A DNA stretch of 64,000 nucleotides from Gnetum montanum (Eukaryota > Streptophyta > Gnetopsida > Gnetales > Gnetaceae): NCBI GenBank assembly GCA_015680685.1, contig MNCI01005895.1, positions 495,470 through 559,469 of the forward strand, written 5' to 3'. The translations under genes and the position numbers were made by a program. The notes below the pieces were generated by a model. It saw nothing but the letters and a program-made list of their open reading frames with translations, had not been told where the DNA came from and ran no database searches. Position 1 is the first letter of the stretch, and each line of letters starts with the position of its first letter. Positions 27,120-39,063 of the stretch are shown here, piece after piece.

Positions 27120-28370
27120 AAACACAATGAGGGATTAATTCAAAATTAAAAGAAGTAGTCAAGCAGGAGTTGGAAAAGTTGTTAATTATAGGATTCATCT
27201 ATTCCATTGCAGATAGTGAATGGATTATTCCTTTTTTAATTGTTCCAAAGAAGGAAGGAAAATGGCAAGTCTACATTAACTTTCAGATGTTGAACATTGA
27301 TACATTTAAGGATCACTTCTCTCTACCATTTGTTGATTAGGTCCTGGAAACCATTGCAAGACATGAATATTATAGTTTCCTAGATGGATACAATAGGTAC
27401 AATTAGATCCACATTGCATCTAAAGACAAGGAGAAAACAACATTCACTAGAAAATTTTTTCCTACAAGGAGATGCACTTGAGTCTTTTCAATGTGCCAGT
27501 TACCTTCTAGAGATTGTTATTAAGAATCTTCTAGGAGTAAACTGGAAATAGCATTGAGGTGTTTACAAATGGTTTTTCAACATATAGGCTATATTTCTAG
27601 TAAGCACTAGACTTCTTAGAGAAAGTACTGAAAAGATGTATCAAAACTAATCTCAATCTCAATTGGTAGAAGATTCATTTCATGATCCAAGGTGATAGAG
27701 TATTGGGATATAAAATCTTCCAGAAAGGCATAGACGTAGATCCTGAAAAGATTAGAGTTATATAGAATATCACTCGAAGGCCACAAATAGTAAAAGATGT
27801 GAGATAATTCTTAGGTCACATAGGATATCTTATAAGATTCATAGCAAATTTCTCAAAAATAGCAAAATTTCTTGTGGAACTCAGAAAGATGGATGCACCC
27901 TTTGAATGGATAGAATCATGAAAAAAGGAATTCAAAGCTCTAAAGTAGAAATTAGTAGAGATCCTTATGCTTCAAGCTCTAGATTGGTCAAGACCATTTC
28001 ACATCATGATCAAGGCTTCCAACTATGTGCTTGATGTAGTACTAACATAATTAGATGATCAGAAGAAACCTTACTATATACACTATGCCAACAAGAGAAT
28101 CACTAGAGAATAATTAATCTACAACATAACAAAAAAAGGAGATGATGAGCATGGTGCATGCACTTGAGAAGTTTAGACATGATGCACTCAAGTATCCAAT
28201 CTAAGTCCATAGTGATCATAGTGCTATCCGATTTCTCATGAAAAAACTAGTGGTTAGTCCCATAGTGATAAGATGGCTCATTGTCCTACAAGAATTTGAC
28301 ATCATGATGATCAACAAAAAAGAAATAGAAAATGTGGCAACTAATCATTTATGAAGATTGAAATGAGATT
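27120..28370 (+). pseudogene. Element 2 reverse transcriptase-RNase H, dead
   Basis: Entry KLKEVVKQELEKLLIIGFIY, then IIPFLIVPKKEGKWQVYINF (RT motif with LIVPKK.GKW), FLDGYNRYN, and EKVLKRCIKTNLNLNW. The catalytic box that should be FMDDF reads FTNGFSTY, so the polymerase site is lost. The connection gives FLGHIGYLIRFIANFSKIAKFL and FEWIES, and RNase H gives ASNYVLDVVLT and PYYIHYANKRITRE. Many stops fit C-to-T decay. Same strand and order as the integrase that follows. Confidence 0.75.
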
Positions 28371-28599
28371 CTAAAGAGCAAATAGAACCTTCATTAGATC
28401 ATTTCTGCAATGAAGATCTGTTTACCAAAATAGTATAGGCTACAAGTGTAATAGCGAAGCCATGGACTACAAAATATTTAACTTATATATCAATACAAGA
28501 GCTTCATATTCAATGAACTAAAAAATAACAAGAATAATTCCTTCATAGAGGAAAATAATATATGGAAATAAGTGGTAATATATACAAGATCTATGTATA

Positions 28600-29500
28600 T
28601 GGGCTCATCAGATGGTGTGTGCCCAAATGTGACCAATAGAGAGTATTACAAGATGTCCATGAAGGTCTATGTGGTGGCCACTATTGAAGGCATAAAGCAG
28701 CACTCAAGTTTATGATGGTAGGATACTTTTTACCTACCTTTTTTATAGATGCCCATACTTTTTTGTAATCTTATGAGTAATGCCAAAGAGATGGAGGACT
28801 TATGACAAGATACGAAGGGCCACAACACTAGATACAACCACTTAAACCTTTTGACATCTAGGGAATTGATTTTATGGGGTCCTTGACACCAATGTTGAAA
28901 TAAAAAGGATACATAATTGTGACTATGGATTATTTTATGAAGTGGGTAGAGGTAGTAGTAGTAAAAGTCTATGCAACAAAGATAGCTCCCAAAGTTTTCC
29001 AATAGCATGTGGTGAATAAATTTGGAATATCGTGAATGCTCGTAGTAGACAATAGGACTCACTTCATTGGTGATACATTCAAAAATCACATGCAATATAT
29101 TGGGATGAAGAATAAGATAACAACACCATATCATCCCTAAGAAAATGGTCAAGCTGAAGTTACTAACCAGGAAATTACAAGGATACTTAGTAGGATGGTT
29201 AGTAGGTTTATAAAGGACTAGAGCACTAAATTGAATGATACTCTATGGGGCTATAGGATAAATTTGAAACTACCTAAAGGGTACTCATCATATGAGTTAG
29301 TTTATGCAAAGTTGCCAATGCTCCAAGTTTAGGTAGAGCTCCATATTCTAACTACTGCCTATGAAGTTGACCTTGATTTGAGCTTAGGCCAAAAAGAACA
29401 TCTCACGAGTCTAAAAATTTTAGATAAAAAGCTTGTAGCAGCAATGAATTTCATAATCATTATTTCAAACTTAGGAATGACACAGAAATATGAAAAGTAA
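28600..29500 (+). pseudogene. Element 2 integrase with readable DDE triad
   Basis: A zinc-finger region (CGGHY, then C..C near 28770) leads to GIDFMGSLTPMLK (first Asp 28867-28869), LVVDNRTHF (second Asp 29048-29050) and ENGQAEVTNQE (Glu 29156-29158). The Asp-Glu spacing is 35 residues, as in retroviral-type integrases. GYSSYELVYAKLP and AAMNF follow in the C-terminal part. All three catalytic residues survive, but stops break the frame, so no full enzyme can be made. Confidence 0.78.
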
Positions 29501-29759
29501 CAATACAACTAGTTGATAAGGTCCTTTACTATAATCCTAATCATCTATCCCAAAAAGCCAAATTCTAGATACTTTGGATGGGACGATACATTGTTCAAGC
29601 CAATTATCCATCTGGTGTCTTACATATTTACCACCCATCCTATCCACATAATCTCATTGTTGTTAATATCTAACAAGTCAAGATTTAGTACGAACATTCT
29701 AAGGAGTCTACCCAATGTACCCAATAATATTCTACCTATTCTATCCTCCATTTAACTGA

Positions 29760-31200
29760 TCCTAATGATAGTCATGGGGATGTCAATCTAGAACTATAGG
29801 TACTTCTCTAAAATTTTTATTTTATTTTCATTTTTCACATTATTTTATATTTTATCATTCTTTTATACTTTTCCATTTCTTAAATTTTCAATAATCTTTA
29901 ACATTTTTCAATTCTTTAATCCTTTTTCATTCTTTGTCATTTTTCATTCTTTCATATTTTTTTTACACTTTATTTCCATGACCTTCGTAAATAATTCTGA
30001 TTGTTAATAGAACACATTATGAATAAGGTAAGATGTAGTGCAATAAGATTAAGATTTCTCTACATTATCAAGTCATAAGGGATGGATTATTCAAATAGTG
30101 AGACCATAATAATCATCCATTCATTCCATTAATAAGAGGTTCTTATCATGGCCATAATGATATTCTTCCCATCGTAAAACTAAGAATAAACTTGTGATCA
30201 TTATGCTTGGACTAAAAAGTGAAGAAACAAGTGGGAATGTACAGGGTGTGACATTAAGGGGATTTGTAGACTCACTTGGATTACTTCTATTACATTCTAT
30301 CTTGTTTCTTTGAATGCATTATATCCTTATAGATATAAAAAAATGGGAGTAAGATTCAAATAAGTGCTACCTTGCCATGTCACTAGAAAGGCATGTTGGT
30401 GGTGGGGGGAGGGAGGGGCACAGTGGTGGTGGGTGGTGGGGGTTGTGGGGGGTGGTGGAGAGGAAGGTTGCTTAGTGTGATATTGTTACAATTTGAGTTA
30501 GAATTTTCTAACACTTGGGGGATATTATAAGGGTAAGGGTGAAGGGAAAATTGAAAATTTCTAATACAAGTTAATCACATTAATGTTAGAAACACTTAGA
30601 TAATCATTTTAATAAGCCATACCAACCATTATGAGTCATAAACAAGAATAAAATGGACAACTATGAAGGGTTATAAGGAAATTAATAATTATAGGGTTTT
30701 TTTTGAAAATTTTTCTATTTTTGAAGTCATAGTAAGCTAAGAATTTGATCTAACTAAAGGTATGAAAAGGGAAATGAGTTACCAAAATTAGAGAACACAT
30801 TTTAATAGTTCCTGAATCCTTGATGATTGCAAATGATCCCAAAGAGAGGATCAATAGGAGGACCCTCATATCTAATAAGAAAATAACCAAAAGGCCAAGG
30901 GAGAGGCTAAATTGGAGAATAAGAGCCATAAGAAAAACACGTGGAATAGGTGGCTTAGTCTTTTAGTATTCATCAAGAAACTCTAGCTACTGGACATTTG
31001 TCCCAAGGGGAGGTGGAAGAATTACAAGCATAAAGATAGTGCCACATGATGTCATAGGAATGCCTTCAAATCATCCAAGAGAAGATGCTCTTGATCATAG
31101 TAATTGTGGAGATGAACTTTGGTCCATTTATTGACTTTGTTTTATAAGAAATAAGGATGCAACTCCAAGAGTCACCACTATGGCACATACTTTCAGATAG
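29760..31200 (+). other. Element 2 spacer after integrase, low complexity
   Basis: Repeated T-rich phrases such as TTTTCATTCTTT fill 29810-29980; the rest shows no clear coding. A G-rich tract sits at 30396-30460. This is the noncoding stretch between pol and the accessory ORF. Confidence 0.5.
30396..30460 (+). repeat. G-rich tract with quadruplex potential
   Basis: About 65 bases with many runs of three or more G (GGTGGTGGGGGGAGGGAGGGG and similar) in an otherwise AT-rich region. On the element's sense strand, so the transcript would carry it. Quadruplex formation is inference. Confidence 0.65.
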
Positions 31201-33590
31201 TGGTGAATGGTATTTAGGGGAGACCTACAATCTTTGGCTTAATAAAGAAGAAAATTATATGGTCAACATTGAAGGAGTCATTATTTAATATTTAGTAAAG
31301 GTTATAGTTGAAGAACTAAATGTGCCTAATGAAGGGGAAAAAGTTGCACATCTATCCACAAGATCAAACATAGAAACCAAAAAATTGTGGTTAAAATGGG
31401 CATATGGGAAAGAAGATAAGGAGTATAATTATCTAACTCTAGAGGGAAGAATTTATTTTAAAATTGAAACATATCACCTATTAACCAAAAAGAAACTAAA
31501 TATATTTTACACCTATTTGGCTAGAGGAAGTGCAATTTTGATGATAAAGTACAATTGAAATTTCACACAACTCTATTTTATGGAGATGAAAAGGTGGTTC
31601 AAGAAAAAGAAGGCAAGGAAGCTCATATTTCTATTCCCTTTCATAATTAGGAAGCTATGCATACATGTTGGAATCTTAGGTTACACTAATGACATCCTTA
31701 GTAAGGCTCAAAACACCTCATATGCTAAAATGCTTAAGCCAGCACCACCAATGAAAGATCAGGTAGAGGAATAAACAAAAGCTAGGGAAACCACACAAAC
31801 CACTGAGCAACAAAAACAACTGGGACCTAGTGGTTAGTAGAAATAGCCAGAGGAATAGTAACAAGAAGAACAATAGTAGCAACAAGTTCCACCAGCACCA
31901 CCACAAGATTACAAGTCATCCATGAGGCATATACCAGAAATTGGAGAGACTATCAATTGGGGACCGCATTAGTAGGCCAACCTCTACAAAGTTATTGATA
32001 GTACCATTCAGCCAAAAATTTCCATAGATCCTACAAATGGATAGATATAATTAGAATCAGGAGGAGAGGCTAAATGATCACAATAGATTTATGGAAATAC
32101 TACATCATTTCAAGTAGTGCTTGAAATAGGAGAAGGAGCCACAGTTATGGTTATGCAGCATTAGGATGCAATAGGAGCCAGAAAAGTGATCATGGATCAC
32201 ATTAAAGAATAATTTAACATACCTATTCTATTAGAGATGCTCAAATGTTAGCTAGTACCTCAATGAATCATGTTGAACATGAGGATGTACTAGATCGACT
32301 ACTACATACTAGGCAAGTAATGGTAATACTTTTTGAAATCCCAAGTGATGTCACTGTAGTGTAGTAAGAATTGATCGCAATCAAGGGTACACTGGTCATT
32401 GCAGAGACTAGGGTAGAGCATGTAGAAGATGAAATTCTTAAACTATAGGAAGCGCACGTAACCCTAAGGGTTGAGCACAAAGATCCTACATAATAGATTA
32501 CATCTAATCAACTAGAGTAATTTAGAATAAAATAAATAAATTGCCTAATGGAGTAGGAAAAATAGATGACATATGGAAAGGATAAAGTAGTTTGGAATGG
32601 CTATGTTGTAGAAGCATAGACATATGCGCATGCCAAGGCACTCATCGTAGCATAGGAAGAGAATAAAAAACTCACTACAGACAACACTAGGTCTACGAAT
32701 ATTGAGAAGTAGAAGAACATCATGGAGGAGAGCATCCATCAATTAAGAGAATAATTGATAAGGATCAACCAAGATATGAGTTTCTTATCAAAAGAAAATA
32801 GAACCATTTTAATGGAGGAGGTACACATAATTAGAAAGAAATCATCCATTGAAATTAGCATGTGGCAAAATGAAGCTAAGAAGCATGAAAGGCTCAAAGA
32901 ACACTTCTATGATTAGGTGGGAATCTATAAACAAAAAAATGAGAAAGAGATCTAGAAGGCTAAGACTCAAATTAAATCCATATAAATACAAAATCTAGAT
33001 TGGTAGCCCATCTTGGATAGTTATGCTCACATTCACTAAGTAGAAGTTAAAAATAAAGGCCTATAAATAGAAGATCTGAAAGAATACATGGAGTTAGCTA
33101 ATCTTTGTTATGCTAACTTGGGCATGTTGACATCAGGTAGGTCCTAAAATGAGCTTGAATAGCAAGTAGCAAGAACATATGCACTATATGAAAAGGAGTT
33201 TGTAGATCAAAAGGATGCCTTGTAGAAACTTTAGGTGGAAAACTCTAAATTAGAAGTACTTAAGGCTAGTGACCAAGGGTAAAAATATGTTGTAGTGAAT
33301 CTAGCCAAAATATTATCTGATTATTATGAGTTAAGATCCAAGGTCATAAAATATGAAGAGGAAAGGAGGTATTTCAAAACATGATACATTAAGGCCAATC
33401 AAATGTTTCTACAGCTGCCATGTCCATGGGATGTACTAGCTCCATCACACATTGCATAACAAGCATGGATGGTACATGACCCTAGAATAGATAAGGAAAA
33501 ATTCAAGTACTCCTAAATAGATACAAGTTTCAAAATCCTAATGATAAAGGGAAGCAACCAATGGAGGAGCCACCACCACCACGTGCTACA
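31200..33590 (+). pseudogene. Element 2 accessory ORF after integrase (plant transposon protein-like, coiled coil)
   Basis: Two open blocks (31322-31558 and 31580-31774) and further broken frame up to about 33580. The second block reads FMEMKRWFKKKKARKLIF, then FPFIIRKLC, GI and YTND, clearly the same protein as in element 3 (16800-16950). The pattern resembles the putative plant transposon protein family (PF20167) seen after pol in Athila-type elements. A Pro/Gln-rich linker (QQVPPAPPQ) follows near 31880, then a long Lys/Glu-rich, heptad-like part at 32680-33380 (for example VHIIRKKSSIEISMWQ) that would form a coiled coil. Role unknown. An env-like role was considered, but no signal peptide or transmembrane segment is seen. 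Confidence 0.58.
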
Positions 33591-33776
33591 TAGGATACAT
33601 CAAGCTTCATCAAGTTTTCTTATTTGTTTTGTTTATCTTGTCACATCTTGTATCAATTTTTTAAAACACCACTACAGCATTTAGTATCATGTAAATAGTG
33701 TCATGTAAATCTACATTCCAATTTTGTAAGAAGCTCTATCCTTATTTTTTTTAACTCAAATATAATTTTTTAGTTA

Positions 33777-33788
33777 GTTGTGGGGGTA
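33777..33788 (+). promoter_or_regulatory. Element 2 polypurine tract
   Basis: GTTGTGGGGGTA directly before the 3' LTR; the G-rich core is the usual primer for plus-strand cDNA synthesis. Its complement sits beside the element 3 3' LTR. Confidence 0.6.
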
Positions 33789-34528
33789 TGATGAATTTAA
33801 ATTTTGAAGGACTATGATATTGGATATATGATATCATAGCTTCGATATCATAGCACTAGCTATGTCATCGTATATGTGATATCATGAGATGTGTACTAGC
33901 TTATAAATATAGCACTTAGGTGCATAGATTTGCAATAGATTTCATTTCATAGTAGTGTAACTCTTGCATTTCTTTCATGATTTTAGTTCTAGGTACATAG
34001 TAGTGTATGCTCGTAGTGTGGTGTTAAGTCATTGTATAGAGTCTTTATTCAAGTGAAGTGTACTTGGACACATTTCATAATTGGTAATAAAGATCAAGAT
34101 TACTTATCATCATTACAACATCTACCTTGTTTTCTTTCTATTTACTTAGACTAATTGTTCCTATTTTTCTTAGTTAATCATTTACTTTACTAGCACTTTA
34201 TTTTACATGTAGAAAGTAAGTGGTATGTATATGACTGATTTCGGGCACTAAGTGTTGTTATCTAGTAATCTAGTAGTTTTACAACTTGGTACACATAGTA
34301 GTAATCCCAATGATGAATACATGAGTCCAAGGAATTTATGGAGAATCAGGACTAGATATCCATCACCATAGAATAAAATAGATTCATTTAGTATTTTCCT
34401 TAAAATTAGAAACTATTTTCACTTTACTATATTTGCTAGGTGCAATGGACTATCAACTTCATGATATCATATACATCACTATGAACTAAATAATATATGT
34501 AGACTTCCCTAGCTCCATGTGAAAAGAC
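33789..34528 (+). repeat. Element 2, 3' LTR (last ~125 bp hidden in gap)
   Basis: Starts TGATGAA and follows the 5' LTR until the Ns begin at 34529, at the point matching about 12602 of the 5' copy. It carries a 12-bp palindrome TATGATATCATA (33827-33838), an extra copy of CGATATCATAGC right after it, and TATAAATA at 33902-33909. Confidence 0.85.
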
Positions 34529-34971
34529 NNNNNNNNNNNNNNNNNNNNNNNNNNNNNNNNNNNNNNNNNNNNNNNNNNNNNNNNNNNNNNNNNNNNNNNN
34601 NNNNNNNNNNNNNNNNNNNNNNNNNNNNNNNNNNNNNNNNNNNNNNNNNNNNNNNNNNNNNNNNNNNNNNNNNNNNNNNNNNNNNNNNNNNNNNNNNNNN
34701 NNNNNNNNNNNNNNNNNNNNNNNNNNNNNNNNNNNNNNNNNNNNNNNNNNNNNNNNNNNNNNNNNNNNNNNNNNNNNNNNNNNNNNNNNNNNNNNNNNNN
34801 NNNNNNNNNNNNNNNNNNNNNNNNNNNNNNNNNNNNNNNNNNNNNNNNNNNNNNNNNNNNNNNNNNNNNNNNNNNNNNNNNNNNNNNNNNNNNNNNNNNN
34901 NNNNNNNNNNNNNNNNNNNNNNNNNNNNNNNNNNNNNNNNNNNNNNNNNNNATATATATATATATATATAT
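34529..34971. other. Assembly gap (423 N) followed by (AT)n
   Basis: Ns cover 34529-34951, then an (AT)n run of about 20 bases (34952-34971). The gap should contain the end of the element 2 3' LTR, its right target duplication and the junction to the next sequence. A longer AT repeat probably caused the break. Confidence 0.95.
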
Positions 34972-34974
34972 TGA

Positions 34975-35460
34975 ATACAATAAGGAAATTGCAAAAGGAA
35001 ATGAAAAGGAATTTTATTAATAAGAAAATTAAGATATGAATAGATGTATGTAGGTCATGTTGAGGATTCCTTTGGGTTATTTTCCTATTGCTTGTATCTA
35101 TTAGAAGCAATATAACATTTCCACCATAATTGGGCCTATACTTGGCTAGAAGTGATAGATAATGATCTTCTTGTAGTACTTTACTCAACCATTTTTACTT
35201 ACCTTTACTAGATCAACAACTCTATGCTATCATGAACTCTAATTATCCAATATAAATTCCTTAAGTTAAATCCCCAAAGATTGCCTCAAGTTATATACTT
35301 GTAATTATAATGTGCCCTTTTACTACAAATCTATTACAATAATTACATCACTTGGTTATAGAAAAACACAATCCTAATTATGAAATGACATTATTTCGGA
35401 ATAGGGAAATGAAAAAAATACCTTATCTTTTGTTCATCATCAAATGAGTCCACATTCAAG
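34975..35460 (-). pseudogene. Gypsy pol fragment related to the one at 50.5-50.95 kb
   Basis: Minus-strand text (KVLQEDHYLSLLAKYRPN, GGNVILLLIDTSNRK) has no motif of its own, but the nucleotide sequence follows 50520-50940 with shared phrases such as TAATGTGCCCTT/TAATGCACCCTT, CCAAA(G/T)(A/G)TT.CCTCAAG and CATTAT(T)..GGAATAGGGA. The second copy lies just after a protease motif, so this is probably the protease-RT junction of the same family. Confidence 0.42.
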
Positions 35461-38400
35461 GTCTACTATCATGCTTCAATATTTTGATTTCTCCTTTTGA
35501 ATGAGGTTGAATATTAGAGTTATCATTGTTATTTTGAATGTAAAATATAAGCAAGAAAAATATTTAAGGGATAAATCCACCATTCTTGATAAATTACCTT
35601 AATATCTAAGCAATGGTAAGAAGTGAATTAAATATCTACCCAGCACTAATCACCCAACTAGGATTACTAAATGCAACTCATAAATCTAGTTTTCCAAGTG
35701 AAGGTATGGTATATTCTTATTCCCAATTGTATTACCCAGGAATATTTTACTTACCCAATTTAGAATTATAAAGAATCATCACCTCAAGAAGAAATTGTTA
35801 TCCCACTAGATGAGATTTCAAGAGGATTGGTAGATGAGTGAAAGCCTATCCTCTTCAATGGGTACACCGAAGGTTGAATCCAAGTCTTTGACTTGAGAAA
35901 TAAGAATGTCATCATTACTCTAATGTAGATATAAAAATAAAAAAAATTAAAAATCAAAAAAATAAATAAATAGAAGAAAATTTATGAAAATTCCTAATTT
36001 TTATTTCTTTCTCAATATCAATGATGCAATTGGAGTTCATCCATAAGGAAAGTATGATTGGATGGTCATCTTTAAGATGGTAAGGCTTGATCTTACTTCA
36101 TGACTTTGTGGGTTTGGTAACTCTAGAGAATCAAATATCATACCAAATGGGATATACTTATGAATTTTGGAATTCAAATTGTCTATAGATGATTTGATTT
36201 GAATAGAGTATGGATTGGAAAATGAAATTGTATAATGAATTTATTATTATGGTTTTAGTACTAATACTGGAACATATGAATTATCTAAAACATGGATAGT
36301 TCTTTATTTCTTTTGGAGCTTATCATTTTAGAAATCATGTCTTCTAATCAAACTTTGTATTGACTTAAACATATATTGAATTAATATTCAAACTAATTCA
36401 AGGCTTGTGATGAATAGGTAGGATAATGTCTTTCATTAGCTATGGCTGTTGTAAGAACATTGTATGTTGTGATCTTCATAAGTATTTTTGGATTCTTACT
36501 CAACTACTTTATCATTTGTTAGAGATATCATATGCCTTGTCAAGATAATATTATTATTCTTCATAATGGTCAATATCTTTTGAATGATTTAGTTGCTTAT
36601 TAGATTGATATAAATCTTTCTTGAATTGTCAATTTATGAAATGATCCTTTTATGGTATCCAATTTTTTGACTCACTAGTGATTGAAACTATGTATGTTTT
36701 CAACATCATCTTATTAATGTTTGATAATAAAAGAGGACCAAAAATAGTGTTACATGGTATATTTTGATCTCCTGAAGGCCTCTAGGAATCATTTTAGCCC
36801 ACAACCTAGTATATGGACATTAGTTTCGATGATCCTAAAAAATTCAGAAACAAAAATTTTTCTAACTATCCTAGGTGATGCTGACATAGTGTTAGCATTA
36901 TTCTTGGACCATCATTCCTATGTCACCTACATTAAAACTAATTTCCAACCCAAATTTTAACTTTGCAAGGATCCAAATGTCTCACCTATAGTAGTCTCAA
37001 CATGGTAGACATCAAATTTTAACATTTTGAAATTTTTTTTCTAGGACCTCAAGAAGAAAAATCTTTCTAATTAATCACCCTTCTAGCATAACACCTCCTA
37101 CTTGCAAAAAAAAACATATCAACTTTAGTTTTGGCCTCTTTGGCTCTCTAGAAACTATCAACATCATTTCTAAGGTACCAAAAGGTACATCTGATAGGTT
37201 TGAAGGCATTTTGGTAGCTTAAGATCCAATTTTGACTAAGTATTACTAAGTGATGCTGGCATCACTATCATCTTGTCTATTTTGACATCAACCCAAGTCA
37301 TCAAGTATATCATTCAAAAATATTCTCCAAGTCCACGAGATCCTTAGTATCCTATAAGCATCATCTTGATATAATCCGACATCAATTTCTATAAACAAAC
37401 TTTGAGTTAACTTTAGTTGACTTTGAGGTCAAATTTGGAAAACCTAAGCCTATAAATATGATATTAAAACTTAAATTTTAAGTTGATTTTTGAGATCTAA
37501 AGTACTTTTTATATTTTCAAAGATCAGGAGTATGAACATCTGTCTTTCTTCCACATGCACTATGGCCATCATAACGTTTCCTAATAGTCTATGAGTTCAA
37601 TTTGATGTCTAAGTTTCCAATAGCCAAAGAATTGACATTGATGCTAGCATAAACATCAATTTTGAAGGTTCTCATGCTACTACCCTAGAGCTAACATTTT
37701 TAGCATTAGCATCACTAATTATAGAGTTGAAATTTCTTCAGTTGTAGTGTCACTTGTTGGGTAGTTATTTGAAACAACCTTGTTTTGACTCAAATTGATT
37801 TTAAACTATGCATAAATCTTTCCTACTTATATCTTCACATATCAAAGATTCAATTTCATTGGTAAAGCCTTTATTTTAATTGAAAACTAAGTTTATATTA
37901 TTAGTTTTATCTCTTTTACTTTTTTTGAACATTCCCTTATAGTTTTGATCCTTTATAGTAGGCAAACTTCAAATATCATTAATAAAGCAATTTTAACTAT
38001 TAGAATGGGACTTCTAAACAATTTTCCACATATCAAGCCTCTTATTTCTTATTACGTTTATGCATTTTTTTGTATTATCATACTTAGTTTTTATTTCATA
38101 CTACTTGTAGTTTAATTTCATACTTAGAGTTTATTTAAATAACCTTGGTTTTATCAATTTCATTTCTTAGTTTCATTGTTTTTCATCATTTTCCTACTAG
38201 CCCTAGTTTGTAGATAATAGGATAAGTTTGTATTCAATTGAAGATTTATGCTATCATGTCATAATTATTAATGTATTGAAGATTATATCAAACTGGAGAT
38301 TGTTTGTGGATATGAGTTAGGTATTTTACAATTAATTTCTATAGGTGTTCTTACAAGTTAAAGAAAATAATAATTTGTAGAAACATTTTTGGTAGTAAAT

Positions 38401-38600
38401 GAAGGATTAATAGGTTCTCTAGTATTTTAAATCTTTTTCTTAATAGCCTATAGGTCCTTTTCAACATGTTAGAAATTTTCACATTTTTATTACTCTACTT
38501 AAATTTTAATTTTCTATTTATGATTGATATTTGTTTCTATGTGTAGGAGACACTAATTGATATTGTGTCTAGCCAAGATGTTGAATCATCTAATAGCTTC
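35461..38600. other. Unassigned repeat-like DNA with an LTR-like promoter patch
   Basis: No secure gene. At 37250-37265 there is a perfect dyad GTGATGC-TG-GCATCAC, related GATGCTGACAT and GATGCTAGCAT phrases at about 36879 and 37640, and TATAAATA at 37451-37458 after a TTAACTTTAGTTGACTTTGAGG block. This arrangement matches LTR promoters elsewhere in the window, but no LTR ends or partner copy were found. Confidence 0.35.
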
Positions 38601-38619
38601 AGATTGATAAAATGATGGA

Positions 38620-39063
38620 AATATAAATACATAGGTCCTCATGGCATCCATGAATCAACATGACTACAAGCTTGCATGCATGAAGAGAGAATTAAGCCTA
38701 TCACTTTTTGAAGATGAGCTAAGAAGGATGACAACAATCAAAATATTTAAGAATGTAGAATCATTTCTTCCTAAGTTGAACCATCTGATTAAGTTGGATG
38801 AGTTTTAGTAGGCCAAGTTAGTGGCATACCTAGATATCAGGGATGAGATTAAGGTATTAACTAGCATAGAGGTCTAAAAAAGATAGGTTATGATAGATTA
38901 TCTCATGGAAAATCCTAATATCAAATTCAATAGTAGGAATTATTAATTTAAAGGCAAACATAGTGAGGGTAGTGGAATTAACATTCATGATGATGATGAG
39001 GATGAGAATCTTTATACTTTAGTGCTTACAAAAATATTTCCTGTATACAGCATGTTATCATAA
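38620..39063 (+). pseudogene. Unrecognised coding remnant
   Basis: One frame runs about 140 codons with only a few stops: NQHDYKLACMKRELSLSLF, then EDELRRMTTIKIFKNVESFL, LNHLIKLDEF, an acidic DDDEDENLY near the end. The stops are TAG/TAA at places where CAG/CAA would read through. No family recognised; it could be a gag-like or captured host fragment. Confidence 0.35.

Larger units (their letters stand above)
11862..34528 (+). mobile_element. Element 2: Athila-like Ty3/gypsy retrotransposon, interrupted by element 3
   Basis: 5' LTR 11862-12727, tRNA-Asp primer site, gag, protease, RT-RNase H, integrase, a ~4 kb 3' region with an accessory ORF, polypurine tract, and a 3' LTR that runs into the assembly gap at 34529. 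Removing the nested element 3 (14423-25172) leaves about 12 kb, normal for this class. The left flank is CTTAG (11857-11861); the matching right flank is hidden in the gap. Gag-PR-RT-RH-INT order places it in Ty3/gypsy; the tRNA-Asp primer and long post-integrase region suggest the Athila lineage. Confidence 0.85.

Noticed and set aside
28730-29152. 140-codon minus-strand frame
   Set aside because: It is antisense to the element 2 integrase core, whose catalytic motifs are clear on the + strand.
31322-33590. Env-like gene of an endogenous retrovirus
   Set aside because: No signal peptide, transmembrane anchor or glycoprotein-like cysteine pattern; the conserved block resembles a plant transposon protein.
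34436-35188. Long frames spanning the N run
   Set aside because: Most of their length is unknown bases; only the short part right of the gap carries sequence.
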